64,000 nucleotides of DNA, taken from NCBI RefSeq assembly GCF_000576635.1, contig NZ_AVFL01000009.1, positions 1-64,000 of the forward strand. The letters run 5' to 3'. The notes beneath the pieces were generated by a model. The model worked only from the letters and a program-made list of their open reading frames with translations, searched no databases and had not been told where the DNA came from. A program made the position numbers and the translations under genes. This document shows, in pieces, positions 8,110-15,681 of the stretch (positions are counted from its first letter, which is position 1; every line of letters begins with the position of its first letter). The stretch is from Skermanella stibiiresistens SB22. Lineage in GTDB: Bacteria; Pseudomonadota; Alphaproteobacteria; Azospirillales; Azospirillaceae.

Positions 8110-10269
8110 TCAGGCATATGACGACAGCCCGGCCAGCAGCTTCAGAAGGTCTGGTCCCGGAACCGGACGGCTGAACAGATAACCCTGGATCTCATCGCAA
8201 CCAAGCCGCCGCAAGTGCGCCAATTGCTGCTCGGTCTCGACGCCCTCGGCGACGATCCTGCGCGACATGGAGTGCCCCATGTCGATCACCGCCCTCACGA
8301 TCTCCGCGTCCTCGGCACCCGTGGCGATGTCCGTGATCAGGGAACGATCGATCTTGATGGTATGGAGCGGCATCAACTTGATGTAGCTGAGCGAGGAATA
8401 TCCCGTCCCGAAATCATCCAGCGCCAGATGGACGCCCATGCCCGCCAGTTCGTGGAGGACCAGGACGACCTCGTCGCTGTCCTTCATCAAGACGGTTTCG
8501 GTGATCTCCAACTCGATGTCGGACGGCCGTAGTCCCGTCCGACGCAGTATGTCGAGCAGCGTGGCTGGAAAGGTCGGACGGATCTGCCGGACGGACAGGT
8601 TGATCGCCATCCTGACATCCATCACGCCCCGGTCGATCAGGGCCCGGCGCTGACGACAGGCGTTCTCCAGGACCCACTCACCGACCTGGTTGATCAGGCC
8701 GGTCTCCTCCAGCACCGGCACGAAGTCGGCGGGCGAGACATTGCCAAGCTCGGCGCTGCGCCAGCGCAGCAGCGCTTCGCAGCCGCAGACGGTCCAGCTC
8801 TTGACATCGACCTTGGGCTGGAAGACCAGGGAGAACTCATCCCGCTCCAGCGCCCGCCCCAAGCCGGACTTCATGGCGACACGGGTGTTGACGACGACGT
8901 CCAGGTCGGGCGTGTAGAAACACTTGTGCGACGAGCCCTCCTCGCGGGCGCTCCACAAGGCGGCGTCGGCCTTCCTCATCAAGGCCTCGGGATCGAGCCC
9001 ATCATTGGGAAAGCACGTGATCCCCAGCGCTGGCGACAGCGTGATCTCGACACCATCGACCTTGATCGGAGCGTCGAACGCGGCCATCAGCCTATCGGCC
9101 ATCATCCCGATGCGGGCCGGCTTGTCCAAGCTCGCGGCCAGCACGCCGAACTCCGCGCCCTCCAGACGCGCCAGCGTGTCACTGGCCCGCAGACACCCCG
9201 CGAGCCGACGCCCGGCCTCTTGGATCACCCGGTCGCCCGCCGCGCGGCCCAGGCTGTCTATGACCATCCGAAAGCCCAGGAGGTCGATCAGCAGCATCCC
9301 GCCGTTTCCATGGTCTTGGGCGCGTTCCTCCACGGCCAGCGTCAACCGCTCCGTGAACAGGGTCCGGTTCGGCAGGAGCGTCAGCGCGTCGTACAGCGAC
9401 TGGCGCCGGATCAGGGTCTCGAAATGGGATCGTTCGGTGATGTCGCGGGCTATCGCGACGAAGACCGGCGGCGTTTCGTTCCGAAGCAGCTGCAACCGCC
9501 CTTCGACTTGATAAGTCGTGCCGTCGCGCCGCTGATAGACCGTCGCGTAGCTGATCTCGTCCATCGTGCCGTCCTGGAGGGGACGGAGCAGTTCGCCGAA
9601 CTCCTCCTCGGTGAACTCGAAGCGCAGATCCGCCGGGGTCATGCCGAGCAATTCCTCGGACGAGTATCCCAGGTTCTCGCGCGCCTGGCGGTTGACCAGG
9701 ACGAAGCGGTGGTCCTCGGCGTTGAAGACGAAGATCTCGTTGATGGATTGTTCGATGATGCGGCCGAAGCGGGCCGTCTGCTGCTCGACCCGGGTGCGCT
9801 CGGTGATGTCGCGCAGCACGACCACATAGGCGCCGCCGCCCGTGAAGGCGACCCAGGCGATCGAGGCCTCGGCCGGGAACTCGGTCCCATCGCGCCTGAC
9901 GCCGGCGATCTGGCGTCGCTCTCCCATCAGCCTGGAGCCATGGGATTGATGGCGGAAGTCGCTCATCTGGCCATCATGTCCGGCGCGGAAGCGTTCCGGC
10001 AGCAGCATGTCGACGCGCTTGCCGATGACATCGGCGGTCTCGTACTGGAAGATCCGCTCCGCCGCCCGGTTGAACAGGACTATCTGGAAAGCCTCGTTGA
10101 TCACCACGAAGGCGTCGCCCGCCAGATCGAGGATCGCGTAGAGCGGGCTGGATTGCAGCGAGGGTTCCGTTCTCAGCAAGGCCTTGAAGACGGCGATCGA
10201 AGCCGGATCTTCCGTTACCGGACCTTGGGGGTCATTCCCTCGACAGCCAATGTCCGACAGGAACGTCAT
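8110..10269 (-). CDS. PAS-PAS-GGDEF-EAL signalling protein
   Basis: A soluble c-di-GMP signalling protein of about 719 residues. There are two PAS domains (each followed by a PAC-like RDITERTR / RDITERSHFE end), a GGDEF domain and an EAL domain. The GGDEF active site has decayed to LEGAEF, so cyclase activity is unlikely. The EAL domain keeps CEALLRW, INLSVRQ, ELEITE, DDFGTGYSSLSY, KIDRS and VAEGVE, so phosphodiesterase activity is predicted. The ATG at 10269 has a GAGGAG ribosome site 6 bases upstream; ATG codons at 10275 and 10317 are alternatives. No membrane segment is seen, so input is probably cytoplasmic. Confidence 0.9.
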   Translation of the reverse strand: MTFLSDIGCRGNDPQGPVTEDPASIAVFKALLRTEPSLQSSPLYAILDLAGDAFVVINEAFQIVLFNRAAERIFQYETADVIGKRVDMLLPERFRAGHDGQMSDFRHQSHGSRLMGERRQIAGVRRDGTEFPAEASIAWVAFTGGGAYVVVLRDITERTRVEQQTARFGRIIEQSINEIFVFNAEDHRFVLVNRQARENLGYSSEELLGMTPADLRFEFTEEEFGELLRPLQDGTMDEISYATVYQRRDGTTYQVEGRLQLLRNETPPVFVAIARDITERSHFETLIRRQSLYDALTLLPNRTLFTERLTLAVEERAQDHGNGGMLLIDLLGFRMVIDSLGRAAGDRVIQEAGRRLAGCLRASDTLARLEGAEFGVLAASLDKPARIGMMADRLMAAFDAPIKVDGVEITLSPALGITCFPNDGLDPEALMRKADAALWSAREEGSSHKCFYTPDLDVVVNTRVAMKSGLGRALERDEFSLVFQPKVDVKSWTVCGCEALLRWRSAELGNVSPADFVPVLEETGLINQVGEWVLENACRQRRALIDRGVMDVRMAINLSVRQIRPTFPATLLDILRRTGLRPSDIELEITETVLMKDSDEVVLVLHELAGMGVHLALDDFGTGYSSLSYIKLMPLHTIKIDRSLITDIATGAEDAEIVRAVIDMGHSMSRRIVAEGVETEQQLAHLRRLGCDEIQGYLFSRPVPGPDLLKLLAGLSSYA

Positions 10270-10431
10270 TCGCATCTCCTCGCGTGCGGTACGCCATGCC
10301 GGAGTCGTCACAACCATTCGGACGCAATGCGGCCACCACGCTCATATGATACGAGCAGTCCCGCGAGGGTCAATGGTTTCGATGGTGACACGAATCAGCC
10401 AATGCGCGCGAAACCAGCGTATCGACGGGCA

Positions 10432-10935
10432 TTATCTCGGATTTATACCGCACTGCGTCACTACGAAGCGGGCTATGGCGGCCGGGTAATTGAGGTCGAG
10501 CACCGGAACGGCCACTTCGGGAACGGCGTCGTCGCAGGCGACCGCCACGACGGTCGGATCCTCGAGCGCCAGCAACGGCTTGCCGGTGGAGCGCCGGAAG
10601 ACTTCCAGCTTGGGATGGGGCGAGCGCTTGAAACCCTCGATCAGCAGGAGATCGACCGGTGTCATGTGACCGACGAGTTCCTCGATCGAAGGCTCCGGAT
10701 CACCCCGGTTCTCGTGCATCAGCGCCCAACGATTGGCCGACGTGATCAGGACCTCGGTCGCACCCGCCGCCCGGTGGTTGAAAGAATCCTTGCCGGGCTG
10801 ATCGACGTCGAAGGCATGATGGGCGTGTTTCATGGTCGAGACACGAAGTCCCAAGGCGGTCAATTCGGGTACGAGCCTGACCATCAGGGTCGTCTTGCCG
10901 CTGCCGCTCCAACCTGCGATGCCAAATATTTCCAT
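10432..10935 (-). CDS. mobB: Molybdopterin-guanine dinucleotide biosynthesis protein B
   Basis: A 167-residue P-loop GTPase-like protein. It begins MEIFGIAGWSGSGKTTLM, a Walker A motif, followed by STMKHAHHAFDVDQPGKDSF, typical of MobB, and VDLLLIEGFK. MobB assists MobA in attaching GMP to molybdopterin. The start at 10935 places the P-loop at the N-terminus, as in the family. mobA is not adjacent; moaA lies 13 kb away. Confidence 0.9.
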   Translation of the reverse strand: MEIFGIAGWSGSGKTTLMVRLVPELTALGLRVSTMKHAHHAFDVDQPGKDSFNHRAAGATEVLITSANRWALMHENRGDPEPSIEELVGHMTPVDLLLIEGFKRSPHPKLEVFRRSTGKPLLALEDPTVVAVACDDAVPEVAVPVLDLNYPAAIARFVVTQCGINPR

Positions 10936-11037
10936 GATGCGTCCATTGCCACGACCGGGTCCCACGACCGGGCCGCAGCTTAGGACGATACCTGCCGGTC
11001 CGCCATGCCGAAGCTTACCCACGCACGGTAAAGTCGA

Positions 11038-11259
11038 TCAGGCGGCCAGCCCGATCAAGCCGCTACTGTCGCCCTCCGCGGCGGCATCGGCGCGGCCTCG
11101 CACCGCACGGTGCCGCTGATCGACGAACTCGCGGAACAAGCCCTTGTCAGCCAGGATTTCCTGGGCGCGGGCGGCCTTGCGGGGATCGGGGTTACCTGAG
11201 AGGCGGCGCAGCGTGTTGGCCGCGATCCTAAACTCGACAGCGAGATTGCGCGTCATCAT
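11038..11259 (-). CDS. Small hypothetical protein
   Basis: A basic, probably helical 73-residue protein. I do not recognise a family. The N-terminal half (LAVEFRIAANTLRRLSGNPDPRKAARAQEIL) is more regular than the Ala/Gly-rich end. An AAAGGA ribosome site lies just upstream of the two Met codons at 11259/11256, which supports translation. It is upstream of mobB in the same direction, with about 100 bases between. Confidence 0.5.
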   Translation of the reverse strand: MMTRNLAVEFRIAANTLRRLSGNPDPRKAARAQEILADKGLFREFVDQRHRAVRGRADAAAEGDSSGLIGLAA

Positions 11260-11580
11260 CACATCCTTTCGAATTCTCTTTTCAGAGGCGGATGGACGAT
11301 GAGAAAACGCCCAGCCGCCTAGCTAGTCGGACCGTTGTCGCTCACGCGAAACTCCAAGGTAGGGTGCGGACATGGCGGCCGTGGCCACCAGTCGTCGCAC
11401 GGATGAACAGACAACTAGGCGTTTTCGTTCATCGGCGCAACCGGCTTCAGCTGTTTTCCCACCGATCTTTCGGCTTAGCCGGGCATGTGTGGCCAAGACG
11501 GGACAGGATCATCCGCCCGAACGCGTCGCCATGGAAACGGGCGAATTCCTCCCCATATCAGCGCCCGAAGGAGAGTTTTC
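11260..11580. other. Intergenic region with MITE-like inverted ends
   Basis: No gene is supported in these 320 bases between the small unknown gene and the yccF-like gene. They must hold both divergent promoters. An imperfect inverted repeat spans 11297-11434: the outer arms read CGATGAGAAAACGCC at the left and, inverted, CGATGAACGAAAACGCC at the right. The matching inner pieces are CGCCTAG at 11316-11322 and CTAGGCG at 11415-11421. Confidence 0.4.
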
Positions 11581-12036
11581 ATGAACCTTATCAGCCTGAT
11601 CCTGAACATCCTCTGGATCATCACGGGCGGCATCTGGATGGCGGTGGCGTGGCTGTTCGCCGCGGTCATCATGGCCATCACCATCATTGGTCTTCCCTGG
11701 GCGCGATCGGCGCTCAACATCGCCAGCTACACGCTGATGCCCTTCGGCCGCAGCGCGGTGTCGCGCGACGAGTGGGACGGCAGGGAGGACCTTGGCACCA
11801 GCCCGCTGGGCTTTCTCGGCAACCTGATCTGGTTCGTCCTGGCGGGTTGGTGGCTGGCGCTCGGCCATGTCCTGACCGCGGTGGCGTTGGCGCTGACCAT
11901 CGTCGGCATTCCCTTCGCCTGGGCGCACCTGAAGCTGGCGATCATCTCGCTCTGGCCGATCGGCAAGCGGATCGTGTCGAACGAGGAGGTCGAGGAGCGG
12001 GCCCGCGCCGATTACAGGGTGCCGGGAACCCTGTGA
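11581..12036 (+). CDS. YccF domain-containing membrane protein
   Basis: A 151-residue inner-membrane protein with two copies of the YccF domain, a family of unknown function. Each repeat carries a helix pair ending in a conserved IVGIPFA / IIGLPWA motif, at about residues 35-45 and 105-115, followed by SLWPIG / TLMPFG. A good ribosome site (GAAGGAGAG) lies just before the ATG. It runs convergent to the PRC-barrel gene. Confidence 0.85.
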   Translation: MNLISLILNILWIITGGIWMAVAWLFAAVIMAITIIGLPWARSALNIASYTLMPFGRSAVSRDEWDGREDLGTSPLGFLGNLIWFVLAGWWLALGHVLTAVALALTIVGIPFAWAHLKLAIISLWPIGKRIVSNEEVEERARADYRVPGTL

Positions 12037-12045
12037 CCGGCGCCC

Positions 12046-12100
12046 CCTTGAGCGGCTGACCTTGAGCGGCTGGGAGCCCAAAGTCCACCGCGAAGGGCTC
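12046..12100. terminator. Convergent-gene junction with a short tandem repeat and hairpin
   Basis: Between the yccF-like gene and the PRC-barrel gene there is a 14-bp tandem pair (CCTTGAGCGGCTGA, then the same with a final G) at 12046-12073. A 6-bp hairpin follows (GAGCCC at 12074-12079 with GGGCTC at 12095-12100), overlapping the PRC gene stop. It may act as a terminator, but no T-run follows on either strand. Confidence 0.35.
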
Positions 12101-12531
12101 TAGCGCAACGGGCGGATTTCCGAGTCGATCCCGGCGGCCGCCGGGGTGTCGGGATCGTAACGCTGGGTCTGCTCGAGCTGTTCGCGGGTCTTGTCGATCA
12201 CCGCCCGGTCGCCGCCCGCGTCCAGGGCCACGTCCGTCCACGGCACCGCGACACGCCGCTCACCAAGGCCGAGCACGCCGCCCCACTCGAGCACCACGTA
12301 GTCGACCCGCCCGTCGGGCGCCACCAGCAGGTTCTCGATCTTGCCGACCTTGCGGCCATCGGCGGCGACGGCATCCGTGCCGATCAGGCGATCGACCTCG
12401 TTGACGGTGGCCAGCGGCCCCTCGACCTTGGGGAGCCCCTCATGGGTCATCGGATTGTTGACGTTCTGGGCCATGGCCGGTGCCGCGGCGGCCAGGAAGC
12501 AAGTGGCGGCGAGGGTTAAGACTGTGCGCAT
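12100..12531 (-). CDS. Secreted PRC-barrel domain protein
   Basis: The ATG at 12531 gives a clean signal peptide (MRTVLTLAATCFLAAAAPAMAQ, cut after AMA), then a PRC-barrel domain at about residues 45-115 (VNEVDRLIGTDAVAADGRKVGKIENLLVAPDGRVDYVVLEWGG). The 143-residue protein would be periplasmic. PRC-barrel proteins of this sort are common in alphaproteobacteria and are often stress-associated; no enzymatic role is known. Confidence 0.85.
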   Translation of the reverse strand: MRTVLTLAATCFLAAAAPAMAQNVNNPMTHEGLPKVEGPLATVNEVDRLIGTDAVAADGRKVGKIENLLVAPDGRVDYVVLEWGGVLGLGERRVAVPWTDVALDAGGDRAVIDKTREQLEQTQRYDPDTPAAAGIDSEIRPLR

Positions 12532-12702
12532 TTTGGGCCTCCTGAGGCTTTGACTGGAGTTTTCCAAAGGCAACCCCAAAGCGGACGGATAGGTTCCTGG
12601 ACGGTCAGCCATGCGCCGCGCTCCTGTTGATTAACCAAACTTCAAAACAGTTGGCCCATCATGCGCTTAGTATCCTCACTCGCGCATGCTTGGACCCCGA
12701 AG

Positions 12703-13497
12703 ATGCCCACCCCCCGTCGCTGGCGCTTCCTCTCCCTGGTACTTCCGCTCATGATCCCGGCGGGCTCGCTGGCCGCTCCCTCGGCGGCGGTCGCGCGGGC
12801 GCCTGAAACCGCCACCGTGCTCGAAGCCATGGATTCTGGAACGGTCCCACGCGCCGCCGTCGAGGCGCTGCTCGCCAAAGCGACGGCGGGAGACACGGAG
12901 GCGGCGGCGGTCGCCGGACGTTTGTTCGACCGCGCCCTCGGCGTTCGCTGGGACCCGCCGACGGCACTCCGCTGGTACACCGCGGCGGCCTTGGGCGGCA
13001 GCGACTCCGCCATCCGCGAGGCGCAACGGCTCTGGCGCGGCATGCCGCCGGTCAGCCAGCGGCGCGCCGAAGCCCTGCTCGCGCGTTACTTCACCGATAC
13101 GGAACTGGCGTCGATCAAGATCGGACCGGTTCGTCGCCCCACCACCCAGCGGAGTTGGATGACCCACTTGAACGGGGCGGAATTCCCGGTGGCGCCGCCG
13201 CAAACCCCCGTCATCGCGACAACTCCGGCCGTCGCGGTCGCCACCATCCCCCTGCTGCCGTCATCGGCGCCCACGCCGCCAGCCATTGCCGCACCGCCGA
13301 TCACTCCGGCGGCCATCCCGCCGGCTCCAGCGTCCGCCATCGCGCCGGCCGCCATAACCGCGCCGCCGCCTGTGGTATTGGCGCCGGAAGCCAGGATCCC
13401 GCGCCCCGCCGTGAAGCCGTCGCAGCCGGGCCCCATCCACGACTCCGTGGTGGTGGCGTCGAACACCCCGGTTCCGGGCGTCAAGCCGAAGCGCTGA
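12703..13497 (+). CDS. Exported Sel1-like repeat protein with Pro/Ala-rich tail
   Basis: A protein of about 264 residues (278 if ATG 12661 is used). It has a basic N-terminus and a hydrophobic signal segment ending SLAAPSAAVA. One or two Sel1/TPR-like helical repeats follow (AVAGRLFDRALGVRWDPPTALRWYTAAALGGSDSAIREA). From about residue 170 there is a low-complexity Pro/Ala tail. Sel1 repeats mediate protein contacts. The stop codon lies in the right half of a strong hairpin shared with the convergent M50 gene. Confidence 0.65.
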   Translation: MPTPRRWRFLSLVLPLMIPAGSLAAPSAAVARAPETATVLEAMDSGTVPRAAVEALLAKATAGDTEAAAVAGRLFDRALGVRWDPPTALRWYTAAALGGSDSAIREAQRLWRGMPPVSQRRAEALLARYFTDTELASIKIGPVRRPTTQRSWMTHLNGAEFPVAPPQTPVIATTPAVAVATIPLLPSSAPTPPAIAAPPITPAAIPPAPASAIAPAAITAPPPVVLAPEARIPRPAVKPSQPGPIHDSVVVASNTPVPGVKPKR

Positions 13498-13510
13498 CGC
13501 CCGGAACCGG
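13468..13510. terminator. Bidirectional terminator hairpin
   Basis: A perfect 16-bp inverted repeat: CCGGTTCCGGGCGTCA at 13468-13483 pairs with 13495-13510 across an 11-base loop. It contains the stop codon of the Sel1-like gene and lies just beyond the stop of the convergent M50 gene. There is no T-run on either side, so it may stop or protect both transcripts as a stem rather than as a classical intrinsic terminator. Confidence 0.7.
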
Positions 13511-13518
13511 CATTCGAG

Positions 13519-15681
13519 CTAGAAACCGCTCTCGCGGACCAGCACGCCGACGCCGGCCCGCCATGTCCGGGCGATCAGGCTCTCGCGCTCGCCATTCAGC
13601 AGGACCCGGCCACGCTGGACCCGCGCGGGCGCGGGCAACCCGCCATCGGGCCGTATCAACACGCGATAGACAGGACTTTCCGGAATCAGGGCGCCTTCGG
13701 GCCCGCGCGCGTCACGGACCGCCACGTCGCCGCCATTGACCGATGCCAAGGTGGGCTCCGGCAGGGTCCGGCTGCTGCCATCGTCGATCGAGATCACCTT
13801 GCCGGTCACCGACGCGATGTCGAGATCATCGGGATGGAAGGTGCCCGAGGTCCCCACCGCGATCCGAGCCAGATCCGCCTCGCCGACATAGGCCTCGATG
13901 ATGCCCGACGCGGGATCGACCACGGTCGCCAGTTCCGTGTTCGCCTTCAGCCACTCCCCCGTCCGAAGCGGGTCCGCCAGTTCCACGACCCGTCCGCTCA
14001 TCGGTGCCGTCAGGACCAGCTTATCCAGTTCGGTCCTGTGGCCCGCCGCCTGCGCCATGGCCCCCTCCAACTCGCGCCATGAGACCTGGTTGCGTTCCAG
14101 CAGGTCGCGGCTCATGCCCTGGAACTGGACCTGCCAGCGCGAGACCTGGACGCGCCGTTCCGCCTGGGCCAGATCGTGATCCAGATCGGGCGAGTCGAAG
14201 CGGAACAGCATGTCTCCGGCGGTGACCAGCTGCCCGATCCGGACGCCGACCTCGGCGAGGCGCGCTCCCCTCGGCGTGAACAGCTTCAATTGTTGTTCCG
14301 CGCGGAGCACGGCCGCCGCCGGGATCGCGCTGCGCCAGGGGACCAGCACCAGCGCCACGACGCAGCACAACCCGAGCAATGTCGCGACGCTGTTGCGGTT
14401 GACGTGGACTTTGTCCCGCCCCATGACCCACTCCCGAAGTTCGCTCCAGATCGGACGCGCGATGAACCAGACCATCTCCACCATCATCAGGAAGATGCCG
14501 AGCAGCTTGAAGAACAGGTGATAGACCAGCAGCGCGATGCCGAGGAACAGGAAGAACCGGTAGATCCAGGTGCAGAACGCGTAGGCGATCAGGACGCGCC
14601 GGGTATGGTCAGGCAGGCGTTCCGGCACTGGGTCGCCCAGGCCGAACAGCAGTTCCCGCAATCTCCAGCGCGCCAAGGCGAATGAGCGGTCCTGGAGATT
14701 GGGAATGTCCAGGTAGTCGGAGAGCAGGTAGTAGCCATCGAACCGCATGAACGGGTTCAGGTTGATCACCAGCGTCAACAGCCAGGTGCTGGTCGCCAGC
14801 AGGAACGCGGCACTCCGCGCCGGACCATCCGGCAGGAAGCTCCAGGCGAGTGTCGCCACCGCCGCGAGCGCCAATTCGGCGGCCATTCCCGCCGCCCCGA
14901 TCTCCAGCCTATGGCGCCGGGACGGCAGCTTCCAGGCCTCGCTGGTGTCGGTGTAGAGGACGGGCCACATCACCAGGAACGCGACACCCATGGTCGGCAC
15001 GCGGCAGCCCCGGCGGCGGGCGGTGAAGGCGTGCCCAAGCTCGTGCAGGATCTTGGCGCCAGTCAGCGCCAGGGCGGAGAGCGCCGCCCCCTCCAGGGAG
15101 AAGAAATGCGGGAAGGTCGCCAGGAAAGCGTCCCACTGCCGCATCACCAGATAGCCGCCGGTCAGCGCCATCAGCAGAACCGCCACCAGGAACCCCCTGG
15201 TGAAGACCCAGCCAACCATGGGCAGCGCGGCTTTGAGGAAACGCTCCGGCCGCACCAGCGGCACGCGGATGAACAGGTAGTTCTTCAAGAGCCACTTGGC
15301 CGGTCCGACGCGGATCGACGCCGCCTGCCGTGTCAGCCTTTCCAGCGCCGCTTCGCCGCGCGCCTGCAGCAGGTTGCAGGACATTAGGAATCGCGCGACC
15401 AGTTCGACATGCGACACGGCCGCGTCCAGCGTGGTCGACCGGCGGATGTCGGCGGCGATCTCCTCCATGTCGCCCGCTTCCCACCGGGACAGGATCTCGA
15501 ACTCCAGCCAGCCGATCCGATAGAAGCGGTTGTTGGCGGGGTCGTGCAGGGTCCAGGTCGGGGACCCCTCCGCCGTGACCGGGCCGGCGTGAAGCGTCAG
15601 CTCCTCGCGGAGCGGCAGCAAACGGGCCGGCGGCGCCGGCGCCCCCGCCATCTGGCCCCCCATTTGAACGGCGGCGGTCAC
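13519..15681 (-). CDS. PqqD-like / M50 site-2 protease / HlyD fusion membrane protein
   Basis: A 720-residue three-part protein. Residues 40-110 resemble a PqqD-like winged helix (WTLHDPANNRFYRIGWLEFEIL...). A multi-spanning M50 zinc protease follows, with HELGH at 213-217 and NLNPFMRFDG at 307-316, which supplies the third zinc ligand Asp315. After more membrane helices comes a periplasmic HlyD-type adaptor with a lipoyl-like barrel (about 470-720). The family is annotated as peptide zinc metalloprotease / YydH-like. The GTG start at 15681 overlaps the stop of the upstream HlyD gene by 4 bases (GTGA); ATG 15663 is an alternative. Substrate unknown. Confidence 0.85.
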   Translation of the reverse strand: MTAAVQMGGQMAGAPAPPARLLPLREELTLHAGPVTAEGSPTWTLHDPANNRFYRIGWLEFEILSRWEAGDMEEIAADIRRSTTLDAAVSHVELVARFLMSCNLLQARGEAALERLTRQAASIRVGPAKWLLKNYLFIRVPLVRPERFLKAALPMVGWVFTRGFLVAVLLMALTGGYLVMRQWDAFLATFPHFFSLEGAALSALALTGAKILHELGHAFTARRRGCRVPTMGVAFLVMWPVLYTDTSEAWKLPSRRHRLEIGAAGMAAELALAAVATLAWSFLPDGPARSAAFLLATSTWLLTLVINLNPFMRFDGYYLLSDYLDIPNLQDRSFALARWRLRELLFGLGDPVPERLPDHTRRVLIAYAFCTWIYRFFLFLGIALLVYHLFFKLLGIFLMMVEMVWFIARPIWSELREWVMGRDKVHVNRNSVATLLGLCCVVALVLVPWRSAIPAAAVLRAEQQLKLFTPRGARLAEVGVRIGQLVTAGDMLFRFDSPDLDHDLAQAERRVQVSRWQVQFQGMSRDLLERNQVSWRELEGAMAQAAGHRTELDKLVLTAPMSGRVVELADPLRTGEWLKANTELATVVDPASGIIEAYVGEADLARIAVGTSGTFHPDDLDIASVTGKVISIDDGSSRTLPEPTLASVNGGDVAVRDARGPEGALIPESPVYRVLIRPDGGLPAPARVQRGRVLLNGERESLIARTWRAGVGVLVRESGF

